Source: Gp6-AA40 sp036407095
GTDB taxonomy: Bacteria; Acidobacteriota; Vicinamibacteria; Vicinamibacterales; UBA2999
Reading direction: 5' to 3'
Length of the DNA stretch: 64,000 nt
Assembly: GCA_036407095.1 (NCBI GenBank)
Contig: DASWZV010000009.1
Coordinates: 1-64,000 of the forward strand
Shown: one piece after another, positions 25,322 through 34,217 of the stretch
Layout: the number at the start of each line of letters is the position of its first letter
Numbering within the stretch: position 1 is the first letter of the stretch
Notes under the pieces: model-generated
What the model was told of the DNA's origin: nothing
What the model saw: the letters and a program-made list of their open reading frames with translations, nothing else
The model's database searches: none
Translations under genes and position numbers: made by a program

Positions 25322-26062
25322 TTATCGACCTTCACTTACCGTGTGCTGGCTGCCCATCGAGACAGCCACAGCTGCCTTTCGAATCACGTCCAGCACGAAG
25401 TCGGGTTGCGACAGCATGGGAACGTGACTGCTGTCGGTTTCGAACGTCGTCGCTCCCATACGCTTTGCGACGAAACGCTCCAAGTCGGGTTGGATAGTTC
25501 GGTCGCGAGTCGCGACGATGTACCAACTGGGCTTCGATTTCCAGGCTGTGCCTTCGACCTTTTGATTGAACAGATCTGCTGTCGGAGCGGCATGCGTTGC
25601 CCAAATCATCTTCTGCTCTTCGGCCGGAAGATCGCCGGCAAAAGCTGAAACGCCGTTCGGCTTCAGCCAGACCCGCCCGTCCGCGACGTCGATATGCGAG
25701 AAGATGTCTGTCGCCGGGAACTTCTCCTGGAGGCGCTGGGTCGTTTCATCCGCGTCCGGGGCAAACGCGGCGATATAGACGAGGGCCGCAACCCGCGGGT
25801 CGGTGCCTGCCGCCGTAATGACCGAGCCGCCGTACGAGTGCCCAACCAGAACCACTGGACTGCTGACCCGCTTCAGAGTCCTTTTCACGTTGGCCACGTC
25901 CTCAGCGTGCGAGTCGAGCCCGTGTTGACTCGCGAGCACCTCGTGCCCCTCAGCGAGAAGGGTCGGGATCAGTTTGCTGAAGCAAGAGCCGTCGGCCCAC
26001 AGGCCGTGGACGAAGACGATGCTGGGTTTGCCTTGGTGCGCCACGGTGTGCTCCTTCCTCAA
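25322..26062 (-). CDS. Alpha/beta-fold hydrolase
   Basis: The product is 246 residues. The oxyanion-hole motif is 'VFVHGLWADGSCF', the nucleophile elbow is GHSYGG (Ser), and late in the chain are an acid region ('IVATRDRTIQPD') and 'SSHVPMLSQP' with the catalytic His. This resembles the small esterase/MenH-like hydrolases that lack a large lid. The substrate is unknown. The start may be the internal GTG 6 codons in. It is flanked by remnants on both sides. Confidence 0.82.
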   Translation of the reverse strand: MRKEHTVAHQGKPSIVFVHGLWADGSCFSKLIPTLLAEGHEVLASQHGLDSHAEDVANVKRTLKRVSSPVVLVGHSYGGSVITAAGTDPRVAALVYIAAFAPDADETTQRLQEKFPATDIFSHIDVADGRVWLKPNGVSAFAGDLPAEEQKMIWATHAAPTADLFNQKVEGTAWKSKPSWYIVATRDRTIQPDLERFVAKRMGATTFETDSSHVPMLSQPDFVLDVIRKAAVAVSMGSQHTVSEGR

Positions 26063-26323
26063 ATTGCGAGAGACATCGGATCATTCGCGGTATTTCGACG
26101 CTCGCCGACATGGATCCGGGGCGAATTGAGGGGCGATCGTACGGGCTGCCGTGATGTGGCGAGTCGTTGGCCCCTTGCAGATGGCCCATCGTGTAGATCA
26201 CTACGTTGCGCCCCTGTTCGACATCACCACAGTCGCGGCCTTCGCGTCGTGGCGGAGCAACGGCGTCGCTGGCCTTCGCAAACTGCGTCGCAGTGACCAG
26301 TGAACCCATGTCCGACGTCGATC

Positions 26324-27116
26324 TCATCCGAGCTCGCTCAACCATCTCAAAGCCGACAGGCTCGGCATGAAGAAGTACTCGCCGCCGCGAAGCACGTTGA
26401 ACGTTTGGATGCCGTGGACGCGACGCCTCACCGGCTTCTTCGGGATGGTGAACGTCGCCCCTTCGTCCTGCAGTCCGATGATCTTGTCGAGGAATTCGTC
26501 CACCGCATTGCCAATGCGCCTTCAACCGTTGCGTCTCCGCCACCGTCAGATCCGGATGGGCGACGAACCAGCCTTCCGCTGTGACCTGGTATTTCGCGAG
26601 ATAGTCTTTCGCTTGTGGGCTGCGAATCCCTGGCCAGCCTTCCCATGCGGAGTCGATGATGTCCAGGTAGTCGGGAATCTTTGTGGCAAAGTCATCGATG
26701 TAGGCGTCCCAGTCGCCGTCGTAGGCGGTGGCGAAGAGCATCCTCGTGTCGTTGTCCAGAAACACAAAGCGCATATCGTGAAGAGTGCCAACCTTGGATG
26801 CGCCGCTGCTAAGGTTGCCGCCTATCAACCGCAGAAACGCGCGCAGACGTTTCGCGCCACCAGGCGCGAGCGGAACGACAATGGTCAGCTCGGAGACTTG
26901 TCCCAGACGGGCGCCGACGCGGCCGGCGCTCTCCACGGGCTGTGGCGGGGTTTGCGAAGCTTGCGCCGTCAGCTCCTGGAGCACGTTCTCCAGCGCTCTT
27001 TTTCCCAACTCCGGCGCGTCGGCAAATAGCTCACGCAGTTCCTGGACCTTGCGTTGACCGTCGGCCGACAGTTTCGATCCGGTCTGCATCGGCGCTTCTG
27101 TTGTCGTGCGAGCCAT
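26324..27116 (-). pseudogene. Frameshifted conserved hypothetical protein
   Basis: The frame from 27116 encodes 'LTIVVPLAPGGAKRLRAFLR', 'MRFVFLDNDTRMLFATAYDG' and 'AHPDLTVAETQRLK'. A single extra G near 26518 then throws it off. The shifted frame gives a sensible end, 'RIGNAVDEFLDKIIGLQDEG' through 'FFMPSLSALRWLSELG' with a stop at 26324-26326. Without correction translation runs to 25950 through non-coding-like sequence and overlaps the hydrolase gene. I do not recognise the family. Positions 26063-26323 hold no separate gene that I can see. Confidence 0.6.
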
Positions 27117-27173
27117 TCGTGACCTCCCATCGCGTAAATCTCTATTAGGTGCGTGGATCTCACGCGCCCGCAG

Positions 27174-27592
27174 TCACCGGCGCGACGCCTGACGAGTTGA
27201 TTGCGTCGGAGCCGGCGCGTGTCCGCCGTCGTACCCGACGCCGTGAGCACGGATGGCCTTTTGAAAAAGGCAGTGGTTCTCTTCACCGGATCGGCACATG
27301 TGACAGCGACCGCAGCTTGCCCAGGACGGGTTGACGCCGACGGGGTCGCCACGCTGAAAGCCTTTCACTCCCGTTCCCAGCTCTTCCACCCAGCCGGCGA
27401 TCTCATGTCCGAGCGTGAAGGGCAGGGGATTGTCCTCCAGTAGGCGTGGTCGCGAGACTGGACGATGAGGTCGGTATGGCACAGGCCGAAGCCAGCGACT
27501 CTGATCACCACCTGACCAGGTCCCGCGTGCGGCTCCCTCACATCCTGAAACTCCGGTTGCATCTGCGCCCGAAGAAGTCGATAGGCGAGCAT
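27174..27592 (-). pseudogene. Truncated, frameshifted zinc alcohol dehydrogenase
   Basis: The start 'MLAYRLLRAQMQPEF' with 'VAGFGLCHTDLIVQ' (catalytic zinc Cys) is in one frame. After a shift near 27440 the next frame has 'LPFTLGHEIAGWVEELG' (zinc His-Glu) and 'CGRCHMCRSGEENHC' (the structural zinc cysteines). The protein stops soon after 'HGVGYDGG'; the whole NAD-binding domain is absent. It is a GroES-like MDR remnant. Confidence 0.8.
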
Positions 27593-27636
27593 CGTTATCT
27601 CTCCCTTCGAGCGGTTACGTCGTACGCGGGGAAGTC

Positions 27637-28080
27637 TTAGCCGTTCTTTTCTTCGATCGCTTTAACGGTGTGGTCAAACGCTCGTATCAATACGCCCTTG
27701 CCGACAGTGCCGAGAACCAGGCCGAGCGCCCGTCCTTTGAGATTCTTGCCTTCGCGCACCACGACAGCGTCGATATCAGTCTTGCCGTCTGGTCGCCGCG
27801 TGAACGTGTAGGTGTGATCCGACGCGCCTCCCCATAGGTTGGAGTCGGTGGTCGTCATGACGACGTGGTTGGGATCGGACCAGTCGTAGTGCAGGGTCTC
27901 CCAGATGCCACCCGAGCCTTCCGTCACGTCGGCCTCCGAGGTGGTACGGTGATGCACCTTGAGGTACTGATCGGCGCTGTTGCCAAAGACCTTCGAACGG
28001 CCAGGCCCGAAATCGGTGAGGCACGCGACGAACTCCTCGGGCGTCGAAGTGGTCGTCTGGTGGATATGAATCGTCGACAT
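27637..28080 (-). CDS. SRPBCC/START-like domain protein
   Basis: The product is 147 residues with the helix-grip pattern: an N-terminal strand and helix ('TSTPEEFVACLTDF'), central strands ('WETLHYDWSDPNHVVMTTTD', 'TYTFTRRPDGKTDI') and a long C-terminal helix ('LIRAFDHTVKAIEE'). Members bind hydrophobic ligands or act as cyclases; none is assigned here. It lies after the response regulators, with a perfect palindrome at 28141-28156 in its upstream gap. Confidence 0.65.
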   Translation of the reverse strand: MSTIHIHQTTTSTPEEFVACLTDFGPGRSKVFGNSADQYLKVHHRTTSEADVTEGSGGIWETLHYDWSDPNHVVMTTTDSNLWGGASDHTYTFTRRPDGKTDIDAVVVREGKNLKGRALGLVLGTVGKGVLIRAFDHTVKAIEEKNG

Positions 28081-28140
28081 CGGTGCTCCTGTTAACGTGA
28101 CGATTGGAGCACCGGCGGGAAGGCAGATCTATTAGACGAA

Positions 28141-28156
28141 GGTATCGATCGATACC
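28141..28156. promoter_or_regulatory. Perfect 16-bp palindrome upstream of SRPBCC gene
   Basis: GGTATCGATCGATACC is fully self-complementary. It lies 60 bp before the SRPBCC start and touches the stop codon of the LuxR-type regulator. Its symmetry and place fit an operator for a dimeric regulator. No terminator T-run follows. Confidence 0.4.
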
Positions 28157-28776
28157 TACGCAGAGTGTCGAAGGCCGAGGCGCGCAGCCATAGTCACGAG
28201 ATCCGGTAGCGACGCGGCCTTCATCTTGCGCATGACCTGGCCTCGGTGCGCTTTGACGGTAATCTCGCTGATGCCGAGCTCGCCACCGACTTGCTTGTTC
28301 AGCAAGCCAGACACGACGAGTGCCATCACCTCGCGTTCGCGTGCTGTCAGTAGGTGATAGCAGTCTTTCAACGTTTGCATCTCGGAGTCGAGACGACGTG
28401 CGGCTCGACTCCGCTCGAGGGCGCTCCCGATCGCGTTCACGAGTACGTCGTGTTTAAAGGGTTTGGTCAGGAACTCGACGGCCCCCGCTTTCATAGCGCG
28501 CACCGTCATCGGGATATCGCCGTGTCCAGTGATGAAGATGATCGGCATGTCCGTGCGCTCCGCCAGCTGCTGCTGCACGTCGAGGCCGTTAAGCCCAGGC
28601 AGGGTGACATCGAGCAGGAGGCAACAGGGGACATCCACGCGGGCCCGTGAGAGGAAATCCTGTCCGGACGCGAACGTTTCGGCCCGCCATCCTGCACTCT
28701 GTATCAGCAGTTCCAACGATTCGCGCACCGAGACATCGTCGTCGATAACGAACACGATCGACGTGACGTCCGCCAT
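28156..28776 (-). CDS. FixJ-like response regulator with LuxR-type DNA-binding domain
   Basis: The product is 206 residues. The receiver domain has the acidic pair 'VIDDD', the phospho-acceptor in 'LLLDVTLPG', 'ITGHGD' and the conserved Lys in 'FLTKPF'. The C-terminal GerE/LuxR helix-turn-helix is 'LTAREREVMALVVSGLLNKQ' and 'ISEITVKAHRGQVMRKM'. The ATG at 28776 starts at the receiver; an earlier start would overlap the upstream gene. It is probably the output of the upstream PAS kinase. Confidence 0.9.
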   Translation of the reverse strand: MADVTSIVFVIDDDVSVRESLELLIQSAGWRAETFASGQDFLSRARVDVPCCLLLDVTLPGLNGLDVQQQLAERTDMPIIFITGHGDIPMTVRAMKAGAVEFLTKPFKHDVLVNAIGSALERSRAARRLDSEMQTLKDCYHLLTAREREVMALVVSGLLNKQVGGELGISEITVKAHRGQVMRKMKAASLPDLVTMAARLGLRHSA

Positions 28777-28852
28777 GGTGTCCACCTCGAGTGAGCCCGC
28801 GACGATTGAGGAATGCTCAGTATATGGCGTGGGTGGCATGATTCGCGCTCTG

Positions 28853-29230
28853 TTACAACGACCTCTTCCGAAGCGCTGCCGTGAGCGCGTCGAGCAGAGC
28901 GGCTTCGCTGAAGGGCTTGAAGAGACACTCCACGGCTCCGTCGGCAAGCACGCGCGTCCGGATCACTTTGTCGCCGCTCGCGCTGATAAAGACGATTGGG
29001 ATGCTCTGCTGCCGAGTGGCCAGCTCTCGCTGAAGGTCGGGCCCCGACATCCCCGGCATCGCGACGTCAAGGATCAGGCAGTTCGTTCGAGCGACGAAGT
29101 CCGAGGCGAGAAACGCTTCGGCTGATGAGAACGCCTCGGCGGCAAAGCCGAACTGCCGAAGCAAATCGGGTAACGATTCGCGAACAGACTCGTCATCATC
29201 GACGACTGACACGAGTGAACGTGTGGCCAT
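28853..29230 (-). CDS. Single-domain response regulator (receiver only)
   Basis: The product is 125 residues, one receiver domain: 'VVDDDESVRESL', the phospho-acceptor in 'CLILDVAMPGMSG', 'FISASGD' and the Lys in 'CLFKPF'. There is no output domain. It lies between the PAS histidine kinase and the FixJ-like regulator, so it may act as a phosphate sink or relay. Confidence 0.88.
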   Translation of the reverse strand: MATRSLVSVVDDDESVRESLPDLLRQFGFAAEAFSSAEAFLASDFVARTNCLILDVAMPGMSGPDLQRELATRQQSIPIVFISASGDKVIRTRVLADGAVECLFKPFSEAALLDALTAALRKRSL

Positions 29231-29285
29231 CACGAGGTACTCATGGCTGCGTGTGTTACAGAATCGGCTCGAAGAATGGAACCGT

Positions 29286-31214
29286 CTATTGGACTTTGGT
29301 ATCGGCCGGAATCGAGAACGAGAAAGTCGCGCCTGGGCCGTCGGTCGGCTCCGCCCACACGCGTCCGTGATGTCTCTCGATGATGGAGCGGCTCACCGCG
29401 AGCCCGATACCCATGCCCTCCACCTTCGTCGTGTAGAACGCATCGAACAGCTTCTTCATGCTCTCGAGGTCGATGCCGACACCGACATCGCGGACGGTCA
29501 CACGGACATGATTGTCCGCGTCTCGTGCAGTTCGGATCAGCAGTTGCCGAGCGCGATCATCAACGTGCACCATCGCGTCCGACGCATTGCGGAGCAGGTT
29601 CAAGAGCACTTGCTGAAGCTGGATGCGGTCGCCAGTGATCGTCGGAAGATCATCGGCAAACTCGGATTGAACCACGATCCGGTTTCTCTGGAGATCGCTC
29701 ATTGAAAGCGCGATCACTTCTCGCGTCAGGTCGTTCAGATCGAGCGGCTCGAGAGTAAATTCCCTTTTGCTGAATAAGGCGCGCAAGCGTGTAATCACGT
29801 CGGCCGCACGATTGCCGTCGCGCAACGTGCGTCTCGCGGTTTCGCGCGCGCCATCGAAATCCGGCGGATCGGCAGCCAGCATCCGCAGGCAGGTCCCGGC
29901 GTTGGTGATGATGCCCGAGAGCGGTTGGTTGATTTCGTGCGCGATCGACGCGGTCAACGTGCCCAGTGTTGTGACGCGCGACACATGGGCAAGTTCGGAC
30001 CGCGCCCGGTTCAGAGCCTCGGCGGCAAGCTCCCGCTCCGTCACGTCCTGAAGGGCGCCGATGAACACCGGTCTCCTGTCCACGTTCTCCATCACGTGAC
30101 CAACGGCGTGGACGTGCTTCACGTTCCCACTCGACGTGATGATCCGGTAGGCGAGATTCACATCGAGACCTTGCAGGGCGCGTTTGAACGTGGCTTCGAA
30201 GACGGGCATGTCCTCGGGGTGAATCGCCTGTTGAATGGCCTGCAACGTCACCTTCGTCGCAGGATCGAACTCGAAGATGCGCAGGGCTTCTTCGGACCAA
30301 TCGTGTGCGTCCGCGACCAGGTCCGTAATGAAGCTGCCAGTCTTGCTCAGTCTCTGCGCTTCGGCGAGACGACCGTACGCTTTTCTGAGCTCCACATCGG
30401 CCAGTTTCCGGTCTTCAATGTCCGTGTTGACGCCGTACCACTTCGTGACGTCTCCATGCTCATCGCATAGTGGGTTGGCCCGAATCAGAAACCACCGATA
30501 TTCACCATCGTACCGACGCAGTCGCGCTTCGGCTTCTCCGGGCGTCTCGGCGACCAGGATGCGCTGCCACGTTGCCGCCAGATCGTTTAAGTCCTCAGGG
30601 TGGACGGCGGCCGTCCAGCCCCAGCCGCTGGCCTGCTCCGACGAAAGGCCGACGAAGTCCAAATAGTGCTGATTGAAGAAATCGGCACTGCCGTCTGGCC
30701 GCGCGGACCACGCCAGCGCCGGAATCGTGCCGATGATCAGCTTGAGACTGCGTTCACTCGCGCGGAGCGCATCCTCGGCGCGCTTGCGCTCCTCGACGTC
30801 GGTCAGAACCACATACCAGCGACCGATGAGTCCGTTCGTGTCGCGCCAGGGAAGCCCACGGATCTGACACCAACGATACACACCATCGAACCTTCGGATG
30901 CGTGCCTCGAAGTCGTAGGGGACGCCTGCCGTAATCGCCTGTTTAAACAGCTGGCCGACACGGGACAGATCGTCAACATGAACCGTTCCGTTCGTGCCCC
31001 ACTGCCGCATTGCCTCGAGTGGCTGGCCGCAGTACTCGACGAGCTCGTGGTTGACGACATCGACCTCACCGGCTGCCGTCAGGATGGCGACGAGACCCGG
31101 AATCGTGTCGACCATTGCGCGCGACTCAGATTCGCGCAGCGTTTCCTCTACCTCGGCCGATAGCTTGCCTGGTGCGTTCAGGTCACACCGCCGTGTCGGC
31201 ACAGGGTAGCGCAT
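29286..31214 (-). CDS. PAS-domain sensor histidine kinase, FixL-like
   Basis: The product is 642 residues without a clear membrane segment. Three PAS/PAC units occupy about residues 30-150, 150-270 and 280-395, with 'RFDGVYRWCQIRG' and 'RYDGEYRWFLIRA' PAC motifs. The dimerization helix has the phospho-acceptor His426 in 'TASIAHEINQPLSG'. The ATPase has an N box ('LLNLLRNASDAM'), 'VRDVGVGID' and 'GMGIGLAVSRSI'. This is the NtrB/FixL type of soluble kinase. I see no heme histidine that can be assigned. It is the first gene of the signalling set. Confidence 0.9.
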   Translation of the reverse strand: MRYPVPTRRCDLNAPGKLSAEVEETLRESESRAMVDTIPGLVAILTAAGEVDVVNHELVEYCGQPLEAMRQWGTNGTVHVDDLSRVGQLFKQAITAGVPYDFEARIRRFDGVYRWCQIRGLPWRDTNGLIGRWYVVLTDVEERKRAEDALRASERSLKLIIGTIPALAWSARPDGSADFFNQHYLDFVGLSSEQASGWGWTAAVHPEDLNDLAATWQRILVAETPGEAEARLRRYDGEYRWFLIRANPLCDEHGDVTKWYGVNTDIEDRKLADVELRKAYGRLAEAQRLSKTGSFITDLVADAHDWSEEALRIFEFDPATKVTLQAIQQAIHPEDMPVFEATFKRALQGLDVNLAYRIITSSGNVKHVHAVGHVMENVDRRPVFIGALQDVTERELAAEALNRARSELAHVSRVTTLGTLTASIAHEINQPLSGIITNAGTCLRMLAADPPDFDGARETARRTLRDGNRAADVITRLRALFSKREFTLEPLDLNDLTREVIALSMSDLQRNRIVVQSEFADDLPTITGDRIQLQQVLLNLLRNASDAMVHVDDRARQLLIRTARDADNHVRVTVRDVGVGIDLESMKKLFDAFYTTKVEGMGIGLAVSRSIIERHHGRVWAEPTDGPGATFSFSIPADTKVQ

Positions 31215-31417
31215 TGCAATGAATCTGAGATCAGTGGGTGAACGTCGATCACGTGAAGCTGATCAGTCGTGTAGCCCTATCGACGCTCAGATCTCGATAT
31301 CGGTGCCGACACGAGCGTGAAGCCGATACCAACGTTCAATAGATCCGGCTCAATCCCCCTGTTGAATTCGTGAGACCTACATGAAGACGATGCAACATCT
31401 GTCACGGGAGGACTGCG

Positions 31418-31501
31418 ATGAATCGAAACCGCGTACTGACGATTGGGATTGCGACCATGTGGCCCGCTGTCTTCGCCAGCCTGGTGATGTCCGCAGGGTA
31501 A
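31418..31501 (+). CDS. Possible 27-residue hydrophobic peptide
   Basis: A GGGAGGA ribosome site lies 7-8 nt before the ATG. The peptide 'MNRNRVLTIGIATMWPAVFA' and seven more residues is a single hydrophobic segment with a basic start. It could be a small membrane peptide or the leftover signal of a lost gene. The rest of the 31215-31585 gap shows no gene. Confidence 0.25.
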   Translation: MNRNRVLTIGIATMWPAVFASLVMSAG

Positions 31502-31585
31502 GCCAGACAAGTACGCCGTGAAAACGCCAGGCGGCCTGGCGTTTGCCAGCCTTCGTACCGTTTGAACTCACGACCCTTGCGTCCC

Positions 31586-32071
31586 TTAGGGTATGCGTCG
31601 CTGAGCGAGCTGCCCAATCGCTCCGACAGCCGCGATAGCGGCGGCGCTTACGCCCCACCCGATGCCGCTTCGCGCATAGCCGGCGACGCTATCGACCGAA
31701 AGGGCACCCGGACCCGTAAACGCGATGCATAGCGCAGCGACCCCGAGCACAAGGTTGAATTCATAGCCACCGCTCGGAATGAAGAAGCCGTTCTTCCAAT
31801 GGACGGTCATCACCGCCACCACCATAACCGACGCAATCAGCGCCGCCGCGAGAGGCGTTAGGAAGCCGAGAGCGAGTAGCAGGCCCCCGACGAGCTCGAC
31901 GAAACCCGCTGTCAGTGCGTGCCGACGACCGGGACGGAAGCCCAGCGTTTCCATGAACTGGCCAGTGGCGTCCGGCCCGTAACCGCCAAACCACCCGAAC
32001 ACCTTCTGACTTCCATGTGCAGCCAAGGCCAACCCCACAGTCATCCGCAGCAGCAGAATGCCCACATCCAT
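31586..32071 (-). CDS. DoxX-family membrane protein
   Basis: The product is 161 residues with four hydrophobic segments. The family start 'LLRMTVGLALAAHGSQKVFG' is clear, followed by 'FVELVGGLLLALGFLTPLAA' and 'FNLVLGVAALCIAFTGPG'. DoxX proteins are inner-membrane redox-related subunits of varied role. The ATG at 32071 starts at the first segment. It is probably the last gene of the five-gene operon starting at 34783. Confidence 0.87.
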   Translation of the reverse strand: MDVGILLLRMTVGLALAAHGSQKVFGWFGGYGPDATGQFMETLGFRPGRRHALTAGFVELVGGLLLALGFLTPLAAALIASVMVVAVMTVHWKNGFFIPSGGYEFNLVLGVAALCIAFTGPGALSVDSVAGYARSGIGWGVSAAAIAAVGAIGQLAQRRIP

Positions 32072-32087
32072 AACGGTTCTCCTGTCT

Positions 32088-32519
32088 TCATTCCGGTGAT
32101 GAAGGGCGGTGACCGCGCTCTTGCAAAGTCCAGGTGTTGCCGTCTGGATCGGCGAAGTCGGCGAAGCTGGCATAGTCACGACGCGTGGAATCCAGCCCCG
32201 CGCTCCATCCGCCGGCCCATGTGTCGACTGGTTCCTTGTGCCGGATCGGACCGACCGCGATGCTACGCGTGATCAATGTCTCCCGGGCCTCCGCGAGGTC
32301 GGGCGTGACGAGACACAGGTTGTGCACTCGGCCGGGTGAGTCGGCCATGACCAGTTGTACAGAACATGCCGACCCCGGCGGCGTGAGCTGAACGACGCGA
32401 AAGTCGTCGGTGGGCCGGTAGTCGACGTCGAGAGTGAAGCCGGCCCGTTCAGTGTAGAAGGCGAGCGCACGATCGATGTCGGTGACAGGCAACGGAACAA
32501 CCTCTAGGGCGAGCATCAT
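32088..32519 (-). CDS. VOC-superfamily (glyoxalase/bleomycin-resistance-like) protein
   Basis: The product is 143 residues with two beta-alpha-beta-beta-beta units: 'VVPLPVTDIDRALAFYTERA' at the start and 'FADPDGNTWTLQE' at the end, with the metal-ligand Glu position kept. The substrate is unknown. It starts within a 4-bp overlap of the upstream hydrolase stop, indicating coupled translation. Confidence 0.87.
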   Translation of the reverse strand: MMLALEVVPLPVTDIDRALAFYTERAGFTLDVDYRPTDDFRVVQLTPPGSACSVQLVMADSPGRVHNLCLVTPDLAEARETLITRSIAVGPIRHKEPVDTWAGGWSAGLDSTRRDYASFADFADPDGNTWTLQERGHRPSSPE

Positions 32520-33427
32520 GCACCCCGGACCGTCTCGTCGCCGCGCGGAGCGCCCATCTCGATCCTGGCGAGAAAGTCCCGGATGGCCGCAGCGATTTCG
32601 TCGACGTGCGTCTCGAGTGCGAAGTGTCCCGTGTCGAAGAACGTGACCGTTGCGTCCTTGATGTCACGTTTGAAAGCTTCTGCGCCTGCGGGCAGGAAGA
32701 ACGGGTCCTTGTTGCCCCAGACGGCCAGTAGTGGTGGCTGCTGCCGGCGGAAGTACTCTTGGAACTTTGGATACAGAGCGACATTGCTTGCGTAGTCGAG
32801 GAACAAATCCAACTGCGCCTCGTGCGCGCCGGGTCGCGTCATGTAGTAGTTGTCCAAGTTGTAGCCGTCGGGCGAAACGAGCGACGTGTCCTTGACGCCG
32901 GTCGTGTATTGCCAGTACGTCGTCTCGGGCGTCAGCAGCGAACGCAGCGCGTCCCGGTTGGCCTGCGTCGGCTCCTTCCAGTACGCGCGTATGGGATTCC
33001 ACCCGTCACTCAGTCCTTCGACGTAGGCGTTGCCGTTCTGCGTGATGATCCCGGTCACGCGCTCCCGGTGTTCCACTGCCATCCGCAGGCCTGTGGGTGA
33101 GCCATAGTCGAAAACGTACACGGCAAAACGATCGAGGCCGAGCACCTCGGTGAAACGCGTCATCATCTTCGCCAGATTCGAGAACGTGTACTTGAACTGT
33201 TCTCGCGACGGCAGATCGGACTGCCCGAAGCCGGGCAGGTCGGGCGCCACCACTCGGTATCGGTCGGCCAGCTTCGGAATCAGATTCCGAAACATGTGGC
33301 TCGACGTCGGGAAGCCATGCAATAACAGCAGCGCTGATCCACTTGCAGGACCCGCCTCGCGATACGCCACGCCGAAGCCATCGACATCAACTCGGTTGTA
33401 CTTAACGGGGTTGAACTCCATATTCAC
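32516..33427 (-). CDS. Alpha/beta-fold hydrolase, epoxide hydrolase/haloalkane dehalogenase-like
   Basis: The product is 303 residues. It has 'LLLHGFPTSSHMF' (oxyanion hole), an aspartate nucleophile elbow 'VFDYGSPTGLR', a cap domain, and 'DTGHFALETH' with the catalytic His. An Asp nucleophile points to epoxide hydrolase or dehalogenase chemistry. It lies 28 bp after the flavoprotein gene and overlaps the VOC gene by 4 bp. Confidence 0.87.
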   Translation of the reverse strand: MNMEFNPVKYNRVDVDGFGVAYREAGPASGSALLLLHGFPTSSHMFRNLIPKLADRYRVVAPDLPGFGQSDLPSREQFKYTFSNLAKMMTRFTEVLGLDRFAVYVFDYGSPTGLRMAVEHRERVTGIITQNGNAYVEGLSDGWNPIRAYWKEPTQANRDALRSLLTPETTYWQYTTGVKDTSLVSPDGYNLDNYYMTRPGAHEAQLDLFLDYASNVALYPKFQEYFRRQQPPLLAVWGNKDPFFLPAGAEAFKRDIKDATVTFFDTGHFALETHVDEIAAAIRDFLARIEMGAPRGDETVRGA

Positions 33428-33455
33428 TCCGAGGAACTCTGTCTTTACGAGGACC

Positions 33456-34217
33456 TCAATGGGGATGTTGATCTCCAGTGGGTCCGAAACGCTCAGTTCT
33501 GATTCGGTCCGGGCTGTGACCCAGGGCAGTCATGAGTCCGGCCGCGCGCTCGACGAATGACGTCGGGCCACACACGTAGCACGTCGGAGAGAACGTCGAA
33601 GGCCAGCTGGCGTCCGCGACCAGCGTTGCGTCGATGCGGCCTGGCTGTCGTGGCCAGTTGAGCGGAGTGCTGCGCGTGTAGACGAACGTGACGCCGATGT
33701 CGTCCGCCGACAGCATCTGCAATTCATCGCGGTACCACACGCTGTCGGGATTGCGCACCGAGTACAACAGCCGAAACGGCGCGACGCTGCGTACCGCAGC
33801 GCGCGACCGGATCATCGCGATGAGCGGTACGATGCCCGACCCGCCGGCGACGAGTTGGATCGGCTCGGCCTGGTTCTCGTGCCACACGAACCATCCGCCG
33901 ATCGGTCCGCGAAACTCCACGTGATCGCCGATCGCGAGATCCTGCGTCAGATAAGGCGAGACTTCGCCGCCCGGAAGTCGTTCGACCGAGAGCTCGAGGC
34001 GTCTGTCTGCGCGCGGTGCCGACGCGATCGAATAGGAGCGCACGGCGGAGTATCCGTCAGCCGCTGTCACACGTACCTCCACGCGCTGCCCTGCGACGTG
34101 ACCTGGCCAGTCTGTCAGCTCGAACGTGATCGTCCGCGCCGTGGCCGTTTCATCGCGAAGCGCCACAACGGTGCCGACATGCCACGTCAGTCCCCGGAAT
34201 ATCGCTGTTCCTGCCAC
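33456..34217 (-). CDS. Ferredoxin-reductase-like FAD/NAD(P)-binding oxidoreductase
   Basis: The product is 253 residues. The FAD-binding barrel has 'RSYSIASAP', the phosphate loop 'GGEVSPYLT', and 'GPIGGWFVW'. The NAD-binding part has 'LVAGGSGIVPLIAMIR' and 'CYVCGPTSFVE'. There is no iron-sulfur domain. It probably feeds electrons to the sulfite-oxidase-like protein encoded just upstream. The GTG at 34217 overlaps that gene by 31 bp; a longer frame upstream only shadows it. Confidence 0.82.
   Translation of the reverse strand: MAGTAIFRGLTWHVGTVVALRDETATARTITFELTDWPGHVAGQRVEVRVTAADGYSAVRSYSIASAPRADRRLELSVERLPGGEVSPYLTQDLAIGDHVEFRGPIGGWFVWHENQAEPIQLVAGGSGIVPLIAMIRSRAAVRSVAPFRLLYSVRNPDSVWYRDELQMLSADDIGVTFVYTRSTPLNWPRQPGRIDATLVADASWPSTFSPTCYVCGPTSFVERAAGLMTALGHSPDRIRTERFGPTGDQHPH

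Noticed and set aside
25950..26320. C-terminal extension of the frameshifted hypothetical protein
   Set aside because: It results from a one-base shift and overlaps the hydrolase gene; the natural stop is at 26324.
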